Positions 9,043 to 15,564 of a DNA stretch of 64,000 nt are shown here, in pieces. Made by a program: the position numbers and the translations under genes. The stretch is from Azospirillum sp051124815 (GTDB taxonomy: Bacteria; Pseudomonadota; Alphaproteobacteria; Azospirillales; Azospirillaceae). Every line of letters begins with the position of its first letter. Within the stretch, counting starts at the first letter, position 1. The notes under the pieces were generated by a model, which worked only from the letters and a program-made list of their open reading frames with translations, was not told where the DNA came from and did not search any database. Location of the stretch: positions 372,001-436,000 of the forward strand of contig NZ_CP118490.1 in assembly GCF_051124815.1 (NCBI RefSeq), in the 5' to 3' direction.

Positions 9043-9411
9043 GTGAAAATTCCCGGCCCCGAGCATCCCATCACGATCATCCCCAACCCGAATCGGATCC
9101 GTGTCGTCTTCGCCGGCCGGGTCGTCGCCGAAACGGCACGCGCCCTGACGCTGACCGAGGCGAATTTGCCCATGGTCCACTATATTCCCCGCGCGGATGC
9201 CGACATGACGGCCTTCGAGCGCACGGCGCACTCGACGCATTGCCCTTACAAGGGGGATGCCGCTTACTACAGCCTGCGCGTGGGTGACCGCGTCGCGGTC
9301 AACGCTGTCTGGACCTACGAGACTCCCTATCCCGCCGTGGCAGCCATCCGCGACCATTTGGCGTTTTATCCGGAACGCGTCGATTGCATCGAAGAGTACG
9401 CGGTCCCATAG
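9043..9411 (+). CDS. DUF427 family protein
   Basis: This 122-residue protein belongs to DUF427, recognised from VVFAGRVVAETARALTLTEA, the HCPYKGDAAYYS segment and the C-terminal HLAFYPERVD. The family forms a small beta-barrel of unknown biochemical role. The GTG at 9043 is selected because a strong Shine-Dalgarno (aaggag) lies seven bases upstream and the family begins near this point. The gene is divergent from the exonuclease. Confidence 0.88.
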   Translation: MKIPGPEHPITIIPNPNRIRVVFAGRVVAETARALTLTEANLPMVHYIPRADADMTAFERTAHSTHCPYKGDAAYYSLRVGDRVAVNAVWTYETPYPAVAAIRDHLAFYPERVDCIEEYAVP

Positions 9412-9574
9412 CGCCAGCCGGCGGAAGGCTCCGCATGCGGTGCGGCTCTGTTCGCTATGCCAACTGTGTCTGCTTCTGACCCGAAGCGGACATTCGGAGG
9501 CGAACGGCCGGGCGCGCCGACATCACCGGCGCCCTATCCCCCAAGTGGTTCGGCTTCAACGTGTTCCTGCCCTG

Positions 9575-9916
9575 CTAGAACTGTTCACGCGCCCATATCA
9601 GCCAAGCCTGACTGCGGATCATCTCCTCGCGCATCCACTCATGATAGCCGGGGGTGCCGAAGGCGGGTGGGCGTTCGGGCGCGACATGGCAGCCCTTGCG
9701 GCCGCAGGCGGTGCAGCGAGCCCGCCGCGCCACCGCCACCAGGGCGGCGCCGGGCCCGGCGAGGGCGATCATCCTGTCGATGGGAATGGCGGTGCGATGG
9801 GTGCAGCGCGACCCCACACACCAGATCTCGACATGCCGGCAGCCCCGGCGCTTCCACCAGGCGAGGGAGTGGTCGCCATAGGTTGGCTGAACCGACGGGC
9901 GATTGCTTTCCGGCAT
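9575..9916 (-). CDS. Cys/His-rich small protein, possible zinc ribbon
   Basis: This gene encodes 113 residues from the ATG at 9916. I do not recognise the family, but codon use and composition look like a real protein. It has two cysteine clusters, one around GCRHVEIWCVGSRCTH and one around RCTACGRKGCH, separated by an Ile/Leu/Ala-rich segment. This is consistent with a metal-binding fold or a short DNA/RNA-binding protein. It ends PERPPAFGTPGYHEW followed by a basic helix. An in-frame GTG at 9958 is an alternative start. It marks the left side of the accessory stretch. Confidence 0.6.
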   Translation of the reverse strand: MPESNRPSVQPTYGDHSLAWWKRRGCRHVEIWCVGSRCTHRTAIPIDRMIALAGPGAALVAVARRARCTACGRKGCHVAPERPPAFGTPGYHEWMREEMIRSQAWLIWAREQF

Positions 9917-10113
9917 AAGAACGAGTGTAGAACATAGGGGGCGGTGATCAAGCGCCACACCCGGCTCACAACCTCCTCAACGCCGGGCACCATCGGGGCA
10001 CCGTGGCAACTTCACCACGCGCAAGCCATTGGTTTTAAAAGATTTTTTGCTTGCCTAACACTACGCCCAGGGAATCGCTTGCGCGCGCCATGCGCGCTGC
10101 TTAACGTGAGCTT

Positions 10114-10145
10114 GTGAAGGGAGCGGTTGCACCCGCCCCCTTCAC
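10114..10145 (+). promoter_or_regulatory. Stable leader hairpin upstream of the TisB-like ORF
   Basis: GTGAAGGG (10114-10121) pairs with CCCTTCAC (10138-10145). After a single A/C mismatch, GCGG (10123-10126) pairs with CCGC (10133-10136), closing a six-base loop. This gives a 12-bp stem ending 27 bases before the small ORF start. A further GCGCGC inverted repeat lies at 10081-10096. Type I toxin mRNAs such as tisB commonly carry structured leaders that block ribosome access until processed, and this arrangement would fit. Confidence 0.55.
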
Positions 10146-10172
10146 ATATTCAACCAGGCTGGGAGAGTGAGG

Positions 10173-10247
10173 ATGCTTCTCGAAATCCTCAAGTTCCTGG
10201 TCCTTGCTCTGCAGCTGGTCAAGGCAATCCTCGACCTGCTGCTGTAA
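10173..10247 (+). CDS. TisB-like hydrophobic small peptide (candidate type I toxin)
   Basis: This ORF encodes 24 residues with a good Shine-Dalgarno (gggagag, five bases before ATG 10173). The product is a single amphipathic hydrophobic helix. Its core LKFLVLALQLVKAILDLL lines up without gaps with the E. coli TisB core (recalled from memory as LKLIVAALQLLDAVLKYL), sharing the Lys, the central Ala-Leu-Gln-Leu and the later Ala and Leu positions. TisB inserts in the inner membrane, collapses the proton motive force and promotes persistence. Here polar residues (E4, K7, Q14, K17, D21) would line one face, as in TisB. A structured leader precedes it and a hairpin follows. An in-frame GTG lies two codons upstream. 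Toxicity and any antisense RNA are inferred, not shown. Confidence 0.6.
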   Translation: MLLEILKFLVLALQLVKAILDLLL

Positions 10248-10260
10248 GGCCGGACCTGAC

Positions 10261-10283
10261 GGGCGCGTCTAGCACACGCGCCC
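10261..10283 (+). terminator. Hairpin after the TisB-like ORF
   Basis: GGGCGCGT (10261-10268) and ACGCGCCC (10276-10283) form a perfect 8-bp stem with a seven-base loop, 13 bases past the small ORF stop codon. There is no T-run, so it may protect the 3' end or act with Rho rather than terminate alone. Confidence 0.45.
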
Positions 10284-10368
10284 CGACGGCCTCGCCCAAC
10301 CATAGGGGCAAAACGGCGGACAGGGCAACAGCGCGGTGGTGATTTTGATCTCCATAGCGATCACACCC

Positions 10369-10938
10369 TCACGGCTTTTCACCGACCCGTAGGCGACGAC
10401 GGATCTCGCGCTCTACTCTTCCCAACGCAGAATTCTTATCCCCATCGAACTTGGCTCTGACTAAACCACCACAGCTTTCGCAACTGAACTCTGTCGCACA
10501 TGGTGGATCATAGTCGGTATAGACCAAGCGGTGACAGGTGCTGTCGTCATAGACGAGTTCACCGTCACAGGATGGGCAGAATGCCCAAAGCCGTGACAGG
10601 TTCTCACCCGCCCATTGCCAACGCCACACAGCCCCGAACAGCCGATCTTCCGTGTAATCCTTGTATGTCGGGCCGCGTTTCGGCCGCAGCTTGAGCCCAA
10701 AACGGATCACCTCGGCTAAGGCCAAGGGGGCGATGGTCACCAGCAGCCACGCCGGCACGGCATAGTCCCGCCCCAGCCAAACATAGCCAGCCACCACGAC
10801 GCTCCACAGCCAGCGGAGTGCGTCCACGGCCATGTTCCACACACTCTCGGACACCCACGCAACCGCAGCCAGGATGATGCCACCGACAACCGTTGCTATG
10901 GTTCCGTTGCGGACCTCGTGACTACCTTTGTCTGCCAT
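10369..10938 (-). CDS. Membrane protein with C-terminal zinc ribbon, unknown function
   Basis: This 189-residue protein has a start supported by a GA-rich ribosome site (TGAGGCTGAG). Hydrophobic segments lie at about residues 12-32, 40-56 and 62-78. A cytoplasmic C-terminal domain follows with four cysteines arranged as CPSCDG and CESCGG around a Tyr/Asp-rich loop, a likely Zn2+ ribbon. Base composition is visibly less GC-rich than the core genes nearby, which with the absence of a known family suggests acquired DNA. It is transcribed toward the TisB-like locus and away from the Arc-like gene. No function can be assigned. Confidence 0.7.
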   Translation of the reverse strand: MADKGSHEVRNGTIATVVGGIILAAVAWVSESVWNMAVDALRWLWSVVVAGYVWLGRDYAVPAWLLVTIAPLALAEVIRFGLKLRPKRGPTYKDYTEDRLFGAVWRWQWAGENLSRLWAFCPSCDGELVYDDSTCHRLVYTDYDPPCATEFSCESCGGLVRAKFDGDKNSALGRVEREIRRRLRVGEKP

Positions 10939-10970
10939 CTCAGCCTCAAAAGGGCTTGTCGTTCGACAAG

Positions 10971-11459
10971 CTATTCTCTGCCATGTAACTGAGGAGCAGC
11001 ATGGCGGGGCAATACACGCGAGACAAGAGTCGGATCGTCACAGTTCGCGCACTCCTCAATGCACGACTCGATTCCCCGCGAACGTCGTTCGTGTCCCTGA
11101 CCCGCTGCATGTTGAGTCAAGCGGAGAAGATCCCTTCGGTGGGACCGCTCTACCCTGCCGGTGATGGGCGATAAATCCGCACCCCCGCTAAGCCCTTGTT
11201 CCGTATACCACAACCGAGACGCGGAACAGCGATTATGGAACATGCACTTCTGCAACCGCCCAGGACGGCGCGGTAGGGGCGGCCAGCCCGCCCCGCCGCC
11301 GTCCCCATCGGCCAGCCCCCGGCGCCGGGCCTCCGCCCGGATCAGCGCCTCCAGCTCCCCCGCCATCGAGCGGCTGTCCGCCGCCGCCAGCTCGGCCAGC
11401 AGGGCGCGCACCTCCGGCCGGAACCGCACCATCATCTGCTCGGTCTTGACCGACACCAT
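10971..11459 (-). CDS. Arc-like ribbon-helix-helix DNA-binding protein with atypical tail
   Basis: The first ~50 of 162 residues match the Arc/MetJ ribbon-helix-helix fold: a beta strand (MMVRFRPEV) followed by two helices (RALLAELAAADS and MAGELEALIRAEARRR). The start at 11459 has an excellent ribosome site (ggggagggg, five bases away). Arc proteins are small phage or plasmid repressors that dimerise through the strand. The remaining ~110 residues have no family resemblance and switch to lower-GC, Arg/Ser/His-rich composition, so the true product may originally have been ~80 residues and the frame may now read through joined foreign DNA. The DNA-binding head is reliable, the tail is not. Confidence 0.6.
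   Translation of the reverse strand: MVSVKTEQMMVRFRPEVRALLAELAAADSRSMAGELEALIRAEARRRGLADGDGGGAGWPPLPRRPGRLQKCMFHNRCSASRLWYTEQGLSGGADLSPITGRVERSHRRDLLRLTQHAAGQGHERRSRGIESCIEECANCDDPTLVSRVLPRHAAPQLHGRE
11001..11174 (+). CDS. Possible small basic protein, 57 residues
   Basis: This short ORF starts with ATG 11001, has a well-placed Shine-Dalgarno (gaggag at 10991-10996) and ends at TAA 11172-11174. The product (MAGQYTRDKSRIVTVRALLNA at its start, split here only by the ORF's own continuation) is basic and not recognised. It lies opposite the atypical tail of the Arc-like frame, and only one of the two is likely to be real across this stretch. The good ribosome site is its only positive evidence. 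Confidence 0.25.
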   Translation: MAGQYTRDKSRIVTVRALLNARLDSPRTSFVSLTRCMLSQAEKIPSVGPLYPAGDGR

Positions 11460-11514
11460 GCCTGCCCCTCCCCTTACGGCTGGTCGGCCGGATCGGACCC
11501 CGTGCCGACGATCG

Positions 11515-11772
11515 TCACCACGCCATCAGCTGGCGCTTCATCGCCCCGAGCAGGGTCAACGCCACGACAATCGCGCCCGTGGCACAGGCCGAGATGGCAA
11601 CCGGCAGGACAGTACCGCCGGGCTCATGGGGACTGTGCTGGGACAGCATCGTCAGCAAGCCGAACGGAACGACTGTAAAAAGATGCCACGTCGTGGCGGC
11701 GGATAGACCCAAAGCGATCACCAGCACGATACGGGCAGCTTCAAACGACCATGGCATGTGCAAACACTCCAT
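11515..11772 (-). CDS. Small two-helix membrane protein, unknown
   Basis: From an ATG at 11772 this frame gives 85 residues with two hydrophobic helices (RIVLVIALGLSAATTWHLF and VLPVAISACATGAIVVALTLL) joined by a short loop containing SQHSPHEPGG, and a basic end (GAMKRQLMAW). The frame stays open upstream to 11976 but that part has no coherent character, and a second ATG lies at 11757. No family is recognised. It sits just upstream of, and on the same strand as, the Arc-like gene. Confidence 0.4.
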   Translation of the reverse strand: MECLHMPWSFEAARIVLVIALGLSAATTWHLFTVVPFGLLTMLSQHSPHEPGGTVLPVAISACATGAIVVALTLLGAMKRQLMAW

Positions 11773-12022
11773 CCATTCCAGAAACTCACTTTTGCGAGAG
11801 CGGCCCACGCCGCCCTCATGCGCGTCGGCCGCCGCTGCGGTGCCCACCGTCGCGCCGCGCGGCACCGCGTAAGCGGGAAACCACAGCCAATGCGGGAAAA
11901 TCTCCGCAATCTTAAAACAGACACCGGGCGTTATGACAAGCCGGCCCCTCAGGATGGTGGGAGTACAGGATCTCATCGTGTTCCCCCATCCCGGACAATC
12001 TGGTCATTTTCGTGTAGTGACC

Positions 12023-12189
12023 CCAGCATGCCGGCGAGCGGATCGCCCAGGGCGGCGCGGCGCCGACGGCCCCGGACACACGGCACCAGGCGCAGGGCCT
12101 CGACATCGACGTGCTGGCGGTCGCTGTGGAGATCGAGGAACCGGTGGGGCCGGTGCTGGCCGGCGGATCGCCGCCAGCATGCTGGCGAG
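12023..12189. repeat. Direct repeat pair of a 16-mer, second copy part of a perfect palindrome
   Basis: CCAGCATGCCGGCGAG at 12023-12038 recurs as CCAGCATGCTGGCGAG at 12174-12189 with one mismatch. The second copy is embedded in CGCCAGCATGCTGGCG (12172-12187), a perfect 16-bp palindrome. It could be an operator pair, recombination scars or a small duplication. No protein partner can be named. Confidence 0.5.
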
Positions 12190-12347
12190 ACGGCCACGGC
12201 CCCTTTCGCGATAGCCTCCGGTGTCCGCTCCTGGCGCTTTGCGGACATTATCACTTCAGCACCGTAAGCTAGACACCGGGCCAATTTCAAACCGCCGATT
12301 TCTCCCAATCGGCCACCCTCCGCACTTTCGCAAAACTCCACCATAAA

Positions 12348-12361
12348 AGGAAAACTTTCCT
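12348..12361. promoter_or_regulatory. Inverted repeat upstream of the HTH gene
   Basis: AGGAAA-AC-TTTCCT is a perfect 6+6 inverted repeat about 41 bases before the HTH gene start, in a locally A/T-rich stretch. The position suits an operator for autoregulation. This is inference. Confidence 0.3.
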
Positions 12362-12402
12362 GTATCCTCCCCCACAAGCCCCCTCGCTTGTGGAGTTCCG
12401 CC

Positions 12403-13107
12403 ATGCCCGTCGATCCCCGCACCCTCGCTGCCGAAGCCCTTGGCGACCGTTTCCCCTGCTGGGCCGAAGAGCCGCCGGTGCCCGCCGAAGGCTCGCTGGT
12501 TCCCGGTTCGCAGTTCCATGACGAGCAATGGATCATGGCCGCCGGCATGCTGGCGCGCGGCAACAGCTTCCTGCAGGTCTCGCGCGCCATGGGCTGCAGC
12601 CGCACCACGCTCTGGCGCGCCTATTACGGCTCCAAGGATTTCCGTCACAGGGTGTGGTGGGAACGGCAGGCGCTGAACCGCGAGGCGGAGCTGCGCCTGT
12701 CCTCTCTGCGCATCCTGGTCGCCGAGCAGATCGAGCGGCTGGTGACCTCCGGCGACCCGGCGACGGTGCGCTGGCTGGCCGAACGGCTCGGCCTCTTCGC
12801 CGGCCTGGACGCTCCGGCCGGCAAGCGTGCTCCCGAGCCCGTTGCCGAGCCCACCGCCAAACCCGCCCCCAAACCCGAAGATCCCCCCGCCGTCACCGTC
12901 CCCGAACTGGACGACGACCTCCCCGGCGAATTGCGCGAGCGCATGCCCCCCAATCCGCAAGCCGTCGCCGCCATCCTGGCCCGTCCGGAATCGGCCGGCC
13001 CGAAGGGTGTCTTCCCCTGGACCGTCAACCAGTACGAAGAATACCCCAACCTCAACCCCGGCCCGGTGAGCCGTCGCGGCGCCGGCGCTTTCTCCTGGCG
13101 CCGGTAG
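12403..13107 (+). CDS. Helix-turn-helix protein with proline-rich linker, unknown function
   Basis: This 234-residue protein starts at ATG 12403, with TGGAG seven bases upstream. Residues ~45-85 contain a helix-turn-helix of the resolvase/terminase-small-subunit type (GMLARGNSFLQVSRAMGCSR followed by TTLWRAYYGS). A helical segment with an arginine-rich face follows, then a long Pro/Ala/Lys linker (PEPVAEPTAKPAPKPEDPP) and a C-terminal segment ending GVFPWTVNQYEEYPNLNPG. The N-terminal part resembles phage small-terminase DNA-binding domains, but no phage genes flank it. A regulator or nucleoid-associated protein is equally possible. Confidence 0.6.
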   Translation: MPVDPRTLAAEALGDRFPCWAEEPPVPAEGSLVPGSQFHDEQWIMAAGMLARGNSFLQVSRAMGCSRTTLWRAYYGSKDFRHRVWWERQALNREAELRLSSLRILVAEQIERLVTSGDPATVRWLAERLGLFAGLDAPAGKRAPEPVAEPTAKPAPKPEDPPAVTVPELDDDLPGELRERMPPNPQAVAAILARPESAGPKGVFPWTVNQYEEYPNLNPGPVSRRGAGAFSWRR

Positions 13108-13160
13108 ATGGAACATCCGCCGGATTCTGTTCCACGCCGTTCCATCCGCCGCTCCCGCCG

Positions 13161-14465
13161 TCAGAAGCGCAAGCCCTCCTGTCCCCCCATCAGATCCAGC
13201 GTCGCCAGCGCCATCACCTGGGCCGACTGGACCATGTCGTCGATGCCGACCCATTCGTCCGGCTGGTGGGCGAGGTCGAGGATGCCGGGGCCGTAGGCGA
13301 TGCAGTCCTTCAACTGGCCGACGCGCACCACATGCTTCTGGTCATAGGTGCCGGGGGAGACCACATGCTGCGCCGGGCGGCCCAGCACCGTTTCGATGGC
13401 GGCGGCCACCGCACGCACCACCGGGGCGTCGGCGTCGGTCATCGTCGGCAGGAAGGCCAGCACCTCGCGCAGCTCGTACGCGAAGCCGGGGCGGGTGCGG
13501 CGCAGATCCTCCAGGATGGCGACGATCTCGCCGCGCACCGCCTCGGGGTCCTCCTCGATCAGGTAACGGCGGTCGATCACCATGCGGCAGCGGTCGGGCA
13601 CCATCGGGCTGGGCAGGCCGTCATGGTCCTCGCGCTGGCCGCCATGGATGGCGTTGATGTTGATGGTGGATTGCCGCGCGCCCTCCGGCACCACCGGCAT
13701 CTCAGTGCGCTTGGCGGCGAGGCGGGGGATCAGTTCGGTCTCGATTCGGTGCAGCACGGCGCCCATGTGGCGCACCGCGCAGTTGCCGAGGAAGGGCATG
13801 GAGCCGTGGGCGACGCGGCCCTGGGTCTCGATCTCCGCCCACCAGACGCCGCGGTGGCCGATGCAGACGCGGTCGACGTTCAGCGGCTCCGGAATGATGA
13901 CGTGGTCGACGCGGGGGCGGGAGAAATAGCCGAGCTTCGCCAGATGCCCGACCCCGCCGTAACCGCCGGATTCCTCGTCCACCGTGCCGGAGATCTCCAG
14001 GGCGCCCGCCGTCAGCAGCCCTTCCTCCAGCAGCGATTCCACGGCGATGATGGAGGCTGCGATGCCGCCCTTCATGTCGCAGGCGCCCCGGCCATAGACC
14101 CGGCCGTCCTTCACCACCCCGCCGAAGGGATCGACGGTCCAGCCCTGGCCGGCCGGCACCACGTCGATGTGGCCGTTGAAGTGGACGCAGGGTCCCGGAC
14201 GCGGTGCCTCGATCCGCGCGACGACGTTGGTGCGCGGATAGCGGTCGCTGTCGCCGGCCGCCCCCTCCGCCCGCACATACTCCACCCCGAATCCGCGCGC
14301 CGCCAGCCGCCGGCCGATCAGCTCGGCGCAGTCGGTATAGACGTCGCCGGGCGGGTTGACGGTGGGGATGCGGATCAGATCCTGCGTCAGCGCGACCAGA
14401 TCGTCGCGCCGCGACTCGATACGGCGGAACAGCAGCTTGGTTGCGGCGTCGGTGTCGGAACGCAT
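13161..14465 (-). CDS. M20-family deacylase (ArgE/DapE-like)
   Basis: This 434-residue zinc-dependent amidohydrolase resembles acetylornithine deacetylase and succinyl-diaminopimelate desuccinylase. Metal and catalytic residues are visible in order: GHIDVVP (His, Asp), YGRGACDMKGG (bridging Asp), TVDEESGG (catalytic Glu-Glu) and a C-terminal His in LDLAHQPDEW. The dimerisation domain lies in the middle (~190-310). The ATG at 14465 has GGGAGAGG just upstream. It is divergent from the MhpD-like gene, which suggests a shared catabolic role such as N-acyl amino acid or aromatic-derived amide breakdown, rather than arginine or lysine synthesis. The substrate is uncertain. Confidence 0.88.
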   Translation of the reverse strand: MRSDTDAATKLLFRRIESRRDDLVALTQDLIRIPTVNPPGDVYTDCAELIGRRLAARGFGVEYVRAEGAAGDSDRYPRTNVVARIEAPRPGPCVHFNGHIDVVPAGQGWTVDPFGGVVKDGRVYGRGACDMKGGIAASIIAVESLLEEGLLTAGALEISGTVDEESGGYGGVGHLAKLGYFSRPRVDHVIIPEPLNVDRVCIGHRGVWWAEIETQGRVAHGSMPFLGNCAVRHMGAVLHRIETELIPRLAAKRTEMPVVPEGARQSTININAIHGGQREDHDGLPSPMVPDRCRMVIDRRYLIEEDPEAVRGEIVAILEDLRRTRPGFAYELREVLAFLPTMTDADAPVVRAVAAAIETVLGRPAQHVVSPGTYDQKHVVRVGQLKDCIAYGPGILDLAHQPDEWVGIDDMVQSAQVMALATLDLMGGQEGLRF

Positions 14466-14614
14466 GGCCTCTCCCGCGGCAAGGACCGGTTCAGTGTCTT
14501 CGCAACCGGATGGTCCGTCCACCCCGCCTTTCGGGAGTTGTCATGGTGCAGCGCACTTTCCCCCGCCGGCCGGGGCCGCTACAGTCGCGACGCCCCCCAG
14601 CGGAGAAGCTTTTC

Positions 14615-15454
14615 ATGACCGTCACGCACCCCATCGGGCTGAGCGCCCCGACCCTGGCCGACCCGGTGATCGCCGAGGCCGCGGCCCGCTTCGTCGCCGC
14701 CCGCCGCAGCGCGACCGGCCTCGCCGAGTTCCCCGGCCCGCTGCCGGCCGACCTCGCCACCGCCTACGCCATCCAGGCGACGGCGACCGCCGCCTGGCCC
14801 GACGAGGTCGCCGGCTGGAAGGTGGCGCGGGTGCCCCCGGCGCTGGAGGAGACTCTGGGCGCCATGCGCTACATCGGCCCGATCTTCGCCCGCACGGTGT
14901 CGGCCGCCGACGGCGGGCCGCTGAGCTTCCCGGTCATTCCCGGCGGCTTCGGCGCGGTGGAGGCGGAGTTCGCGGTGCGCATCGCCGCCGACGCCCCCGC
15001 CGACAAGCTGGACTACAGCCCGGCGGAGGCCGCCGCCTTCATCGCCGCCGTCCATGCCGCCATCGAGGTGGCGGGCGGGCCGCTGGCGCCGGTCAACACG
15101 CTCGGCCCCACCGCCTCCACCTCCGTCTTCGGCAACAACGCCGGTCTGATCGTCGGAGAGGAGATCGTCGGCGGCGTCGAGAGTGCCGACTCGCTCAGGG
15201 CGGAGGTGCTGATCGACGGCCAGAGCGTCGGCGTCGGCAGCGCCGCCAAGCTGCCGGGCGGCATCGCCGCCGCGGTTGCCGTGGCGCTCGGCATGGCGGC
15301 GCGGCTCGGCCGGCCGCTGAAGGCCGGGAATTGGGTCTCCACCGGCGCCCTGACCGGCGTCCACGCCATCGCCATCGGCCAGCAGGCGCGGGTGACCTTC
15401 ACCGGCCTCGCGCCGATGTCCGGCACCGCCGTCGCTGCCGAGGCGGTCGCCTGA
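14615..15454 (+). CDS. MhpD-like 2-keto-4-pentenoate hydratase / fumarylacetoacetate-hydrolase-fold protein
   Basis: This 279-residue protein is related to 2-keto-4-pentenoate hydratase and 4-oxalocrotonate decarboxylase. Typical landmarks are the N-terminal AYAIQATATAAWPDEVAGWKVA, the acidic metal-binding stretch FGAVEAEFAVRIA (Glu-x-Glu), GNNAGLIVGEEI and LKAGNWVSTGALTGVHAI near the end. These enzymes act on meta-cleavage products in aromatic catabolism. No other meta-pathway genes are present, so the true substrate is open. The ATG at 14615 has ggagaag six bases upstream. Confidence 0.87.
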   Translation: MTVTHPIGLSAPTLADPVIAEAAARFVAARRSATGLAEFPGPLPADLATAYAIQATATAAWPDEVAGWKVARVPPALEETLGAMRYIGPIFARTVSAADGGPLSFPVIPGGFGAVEAEFAVRIAADAPADKLDYSPAEAAAFIAAVHAAIEVAGGPLAPVNTLGPTASTSVFGNNAGLIVGEEIVGGVESADSLRAEVLIDGQSVGVGSAAKLPGGIAAAVAVALGMAARLGRPLKAGNWVSTGALTGVHAIAIGQQARVTFTGLAPMSGTAVAAEAVA

Positions 15455-15564
15455 CGCAATCCAGGGTATGGCGGCGGTCATGGCCGGCCGCCGCCTTGGT
15501 TGAAGCCAAACGGCGGCGGGGATGCTTGAATGGCGGCCCCACTCCCTCCGCCGGAACCGCCGCC

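Larger units (their letters stand above)
11773..12402. other. Stretch without a convincing gene; contains duplicated palindromic motif
   Basis: Several short frames are open here on both strands, but none has a good start with a ribosome site or recognisable protein character. The section at 12080-12170 has gene-like codon pattern in one forward frame (GLDIDVLAVAVEIEEPVG), which may be a decayed gene remnant. The region holds a repeated 16-mer and a perfect 16-bp palindrome, described separately, and the last 60 bases are the A/T-richer promoter region of the HTH gene. Confidence 0.5.

Noticed and set aside
10090..10104. Four-codon mini-ORF (ATG CGC GCT GCT TAA) in the TisB-like leader
   Set aside because: It lies in a hairpin with no ribosome site. 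A leader ORF analogous to tisA is not supported.
9990..10172. LexA/SOS box upstream of the TisB-like ORF
   Set aside because: E. coli tisB is SOS-controlled, but I found no GTTC-N7-GTTC alphaproteobacterial LexA site in this stretch, so SOS control is not claimed.
11933..12267. Short forward frames between the accessory genes and the HTH gene
   Set aside because: Two overlapping frames are Arg/Pro-rich and start without ribosome sites; the most gene-like segment is in a third frame with no start, so at best a remnant.
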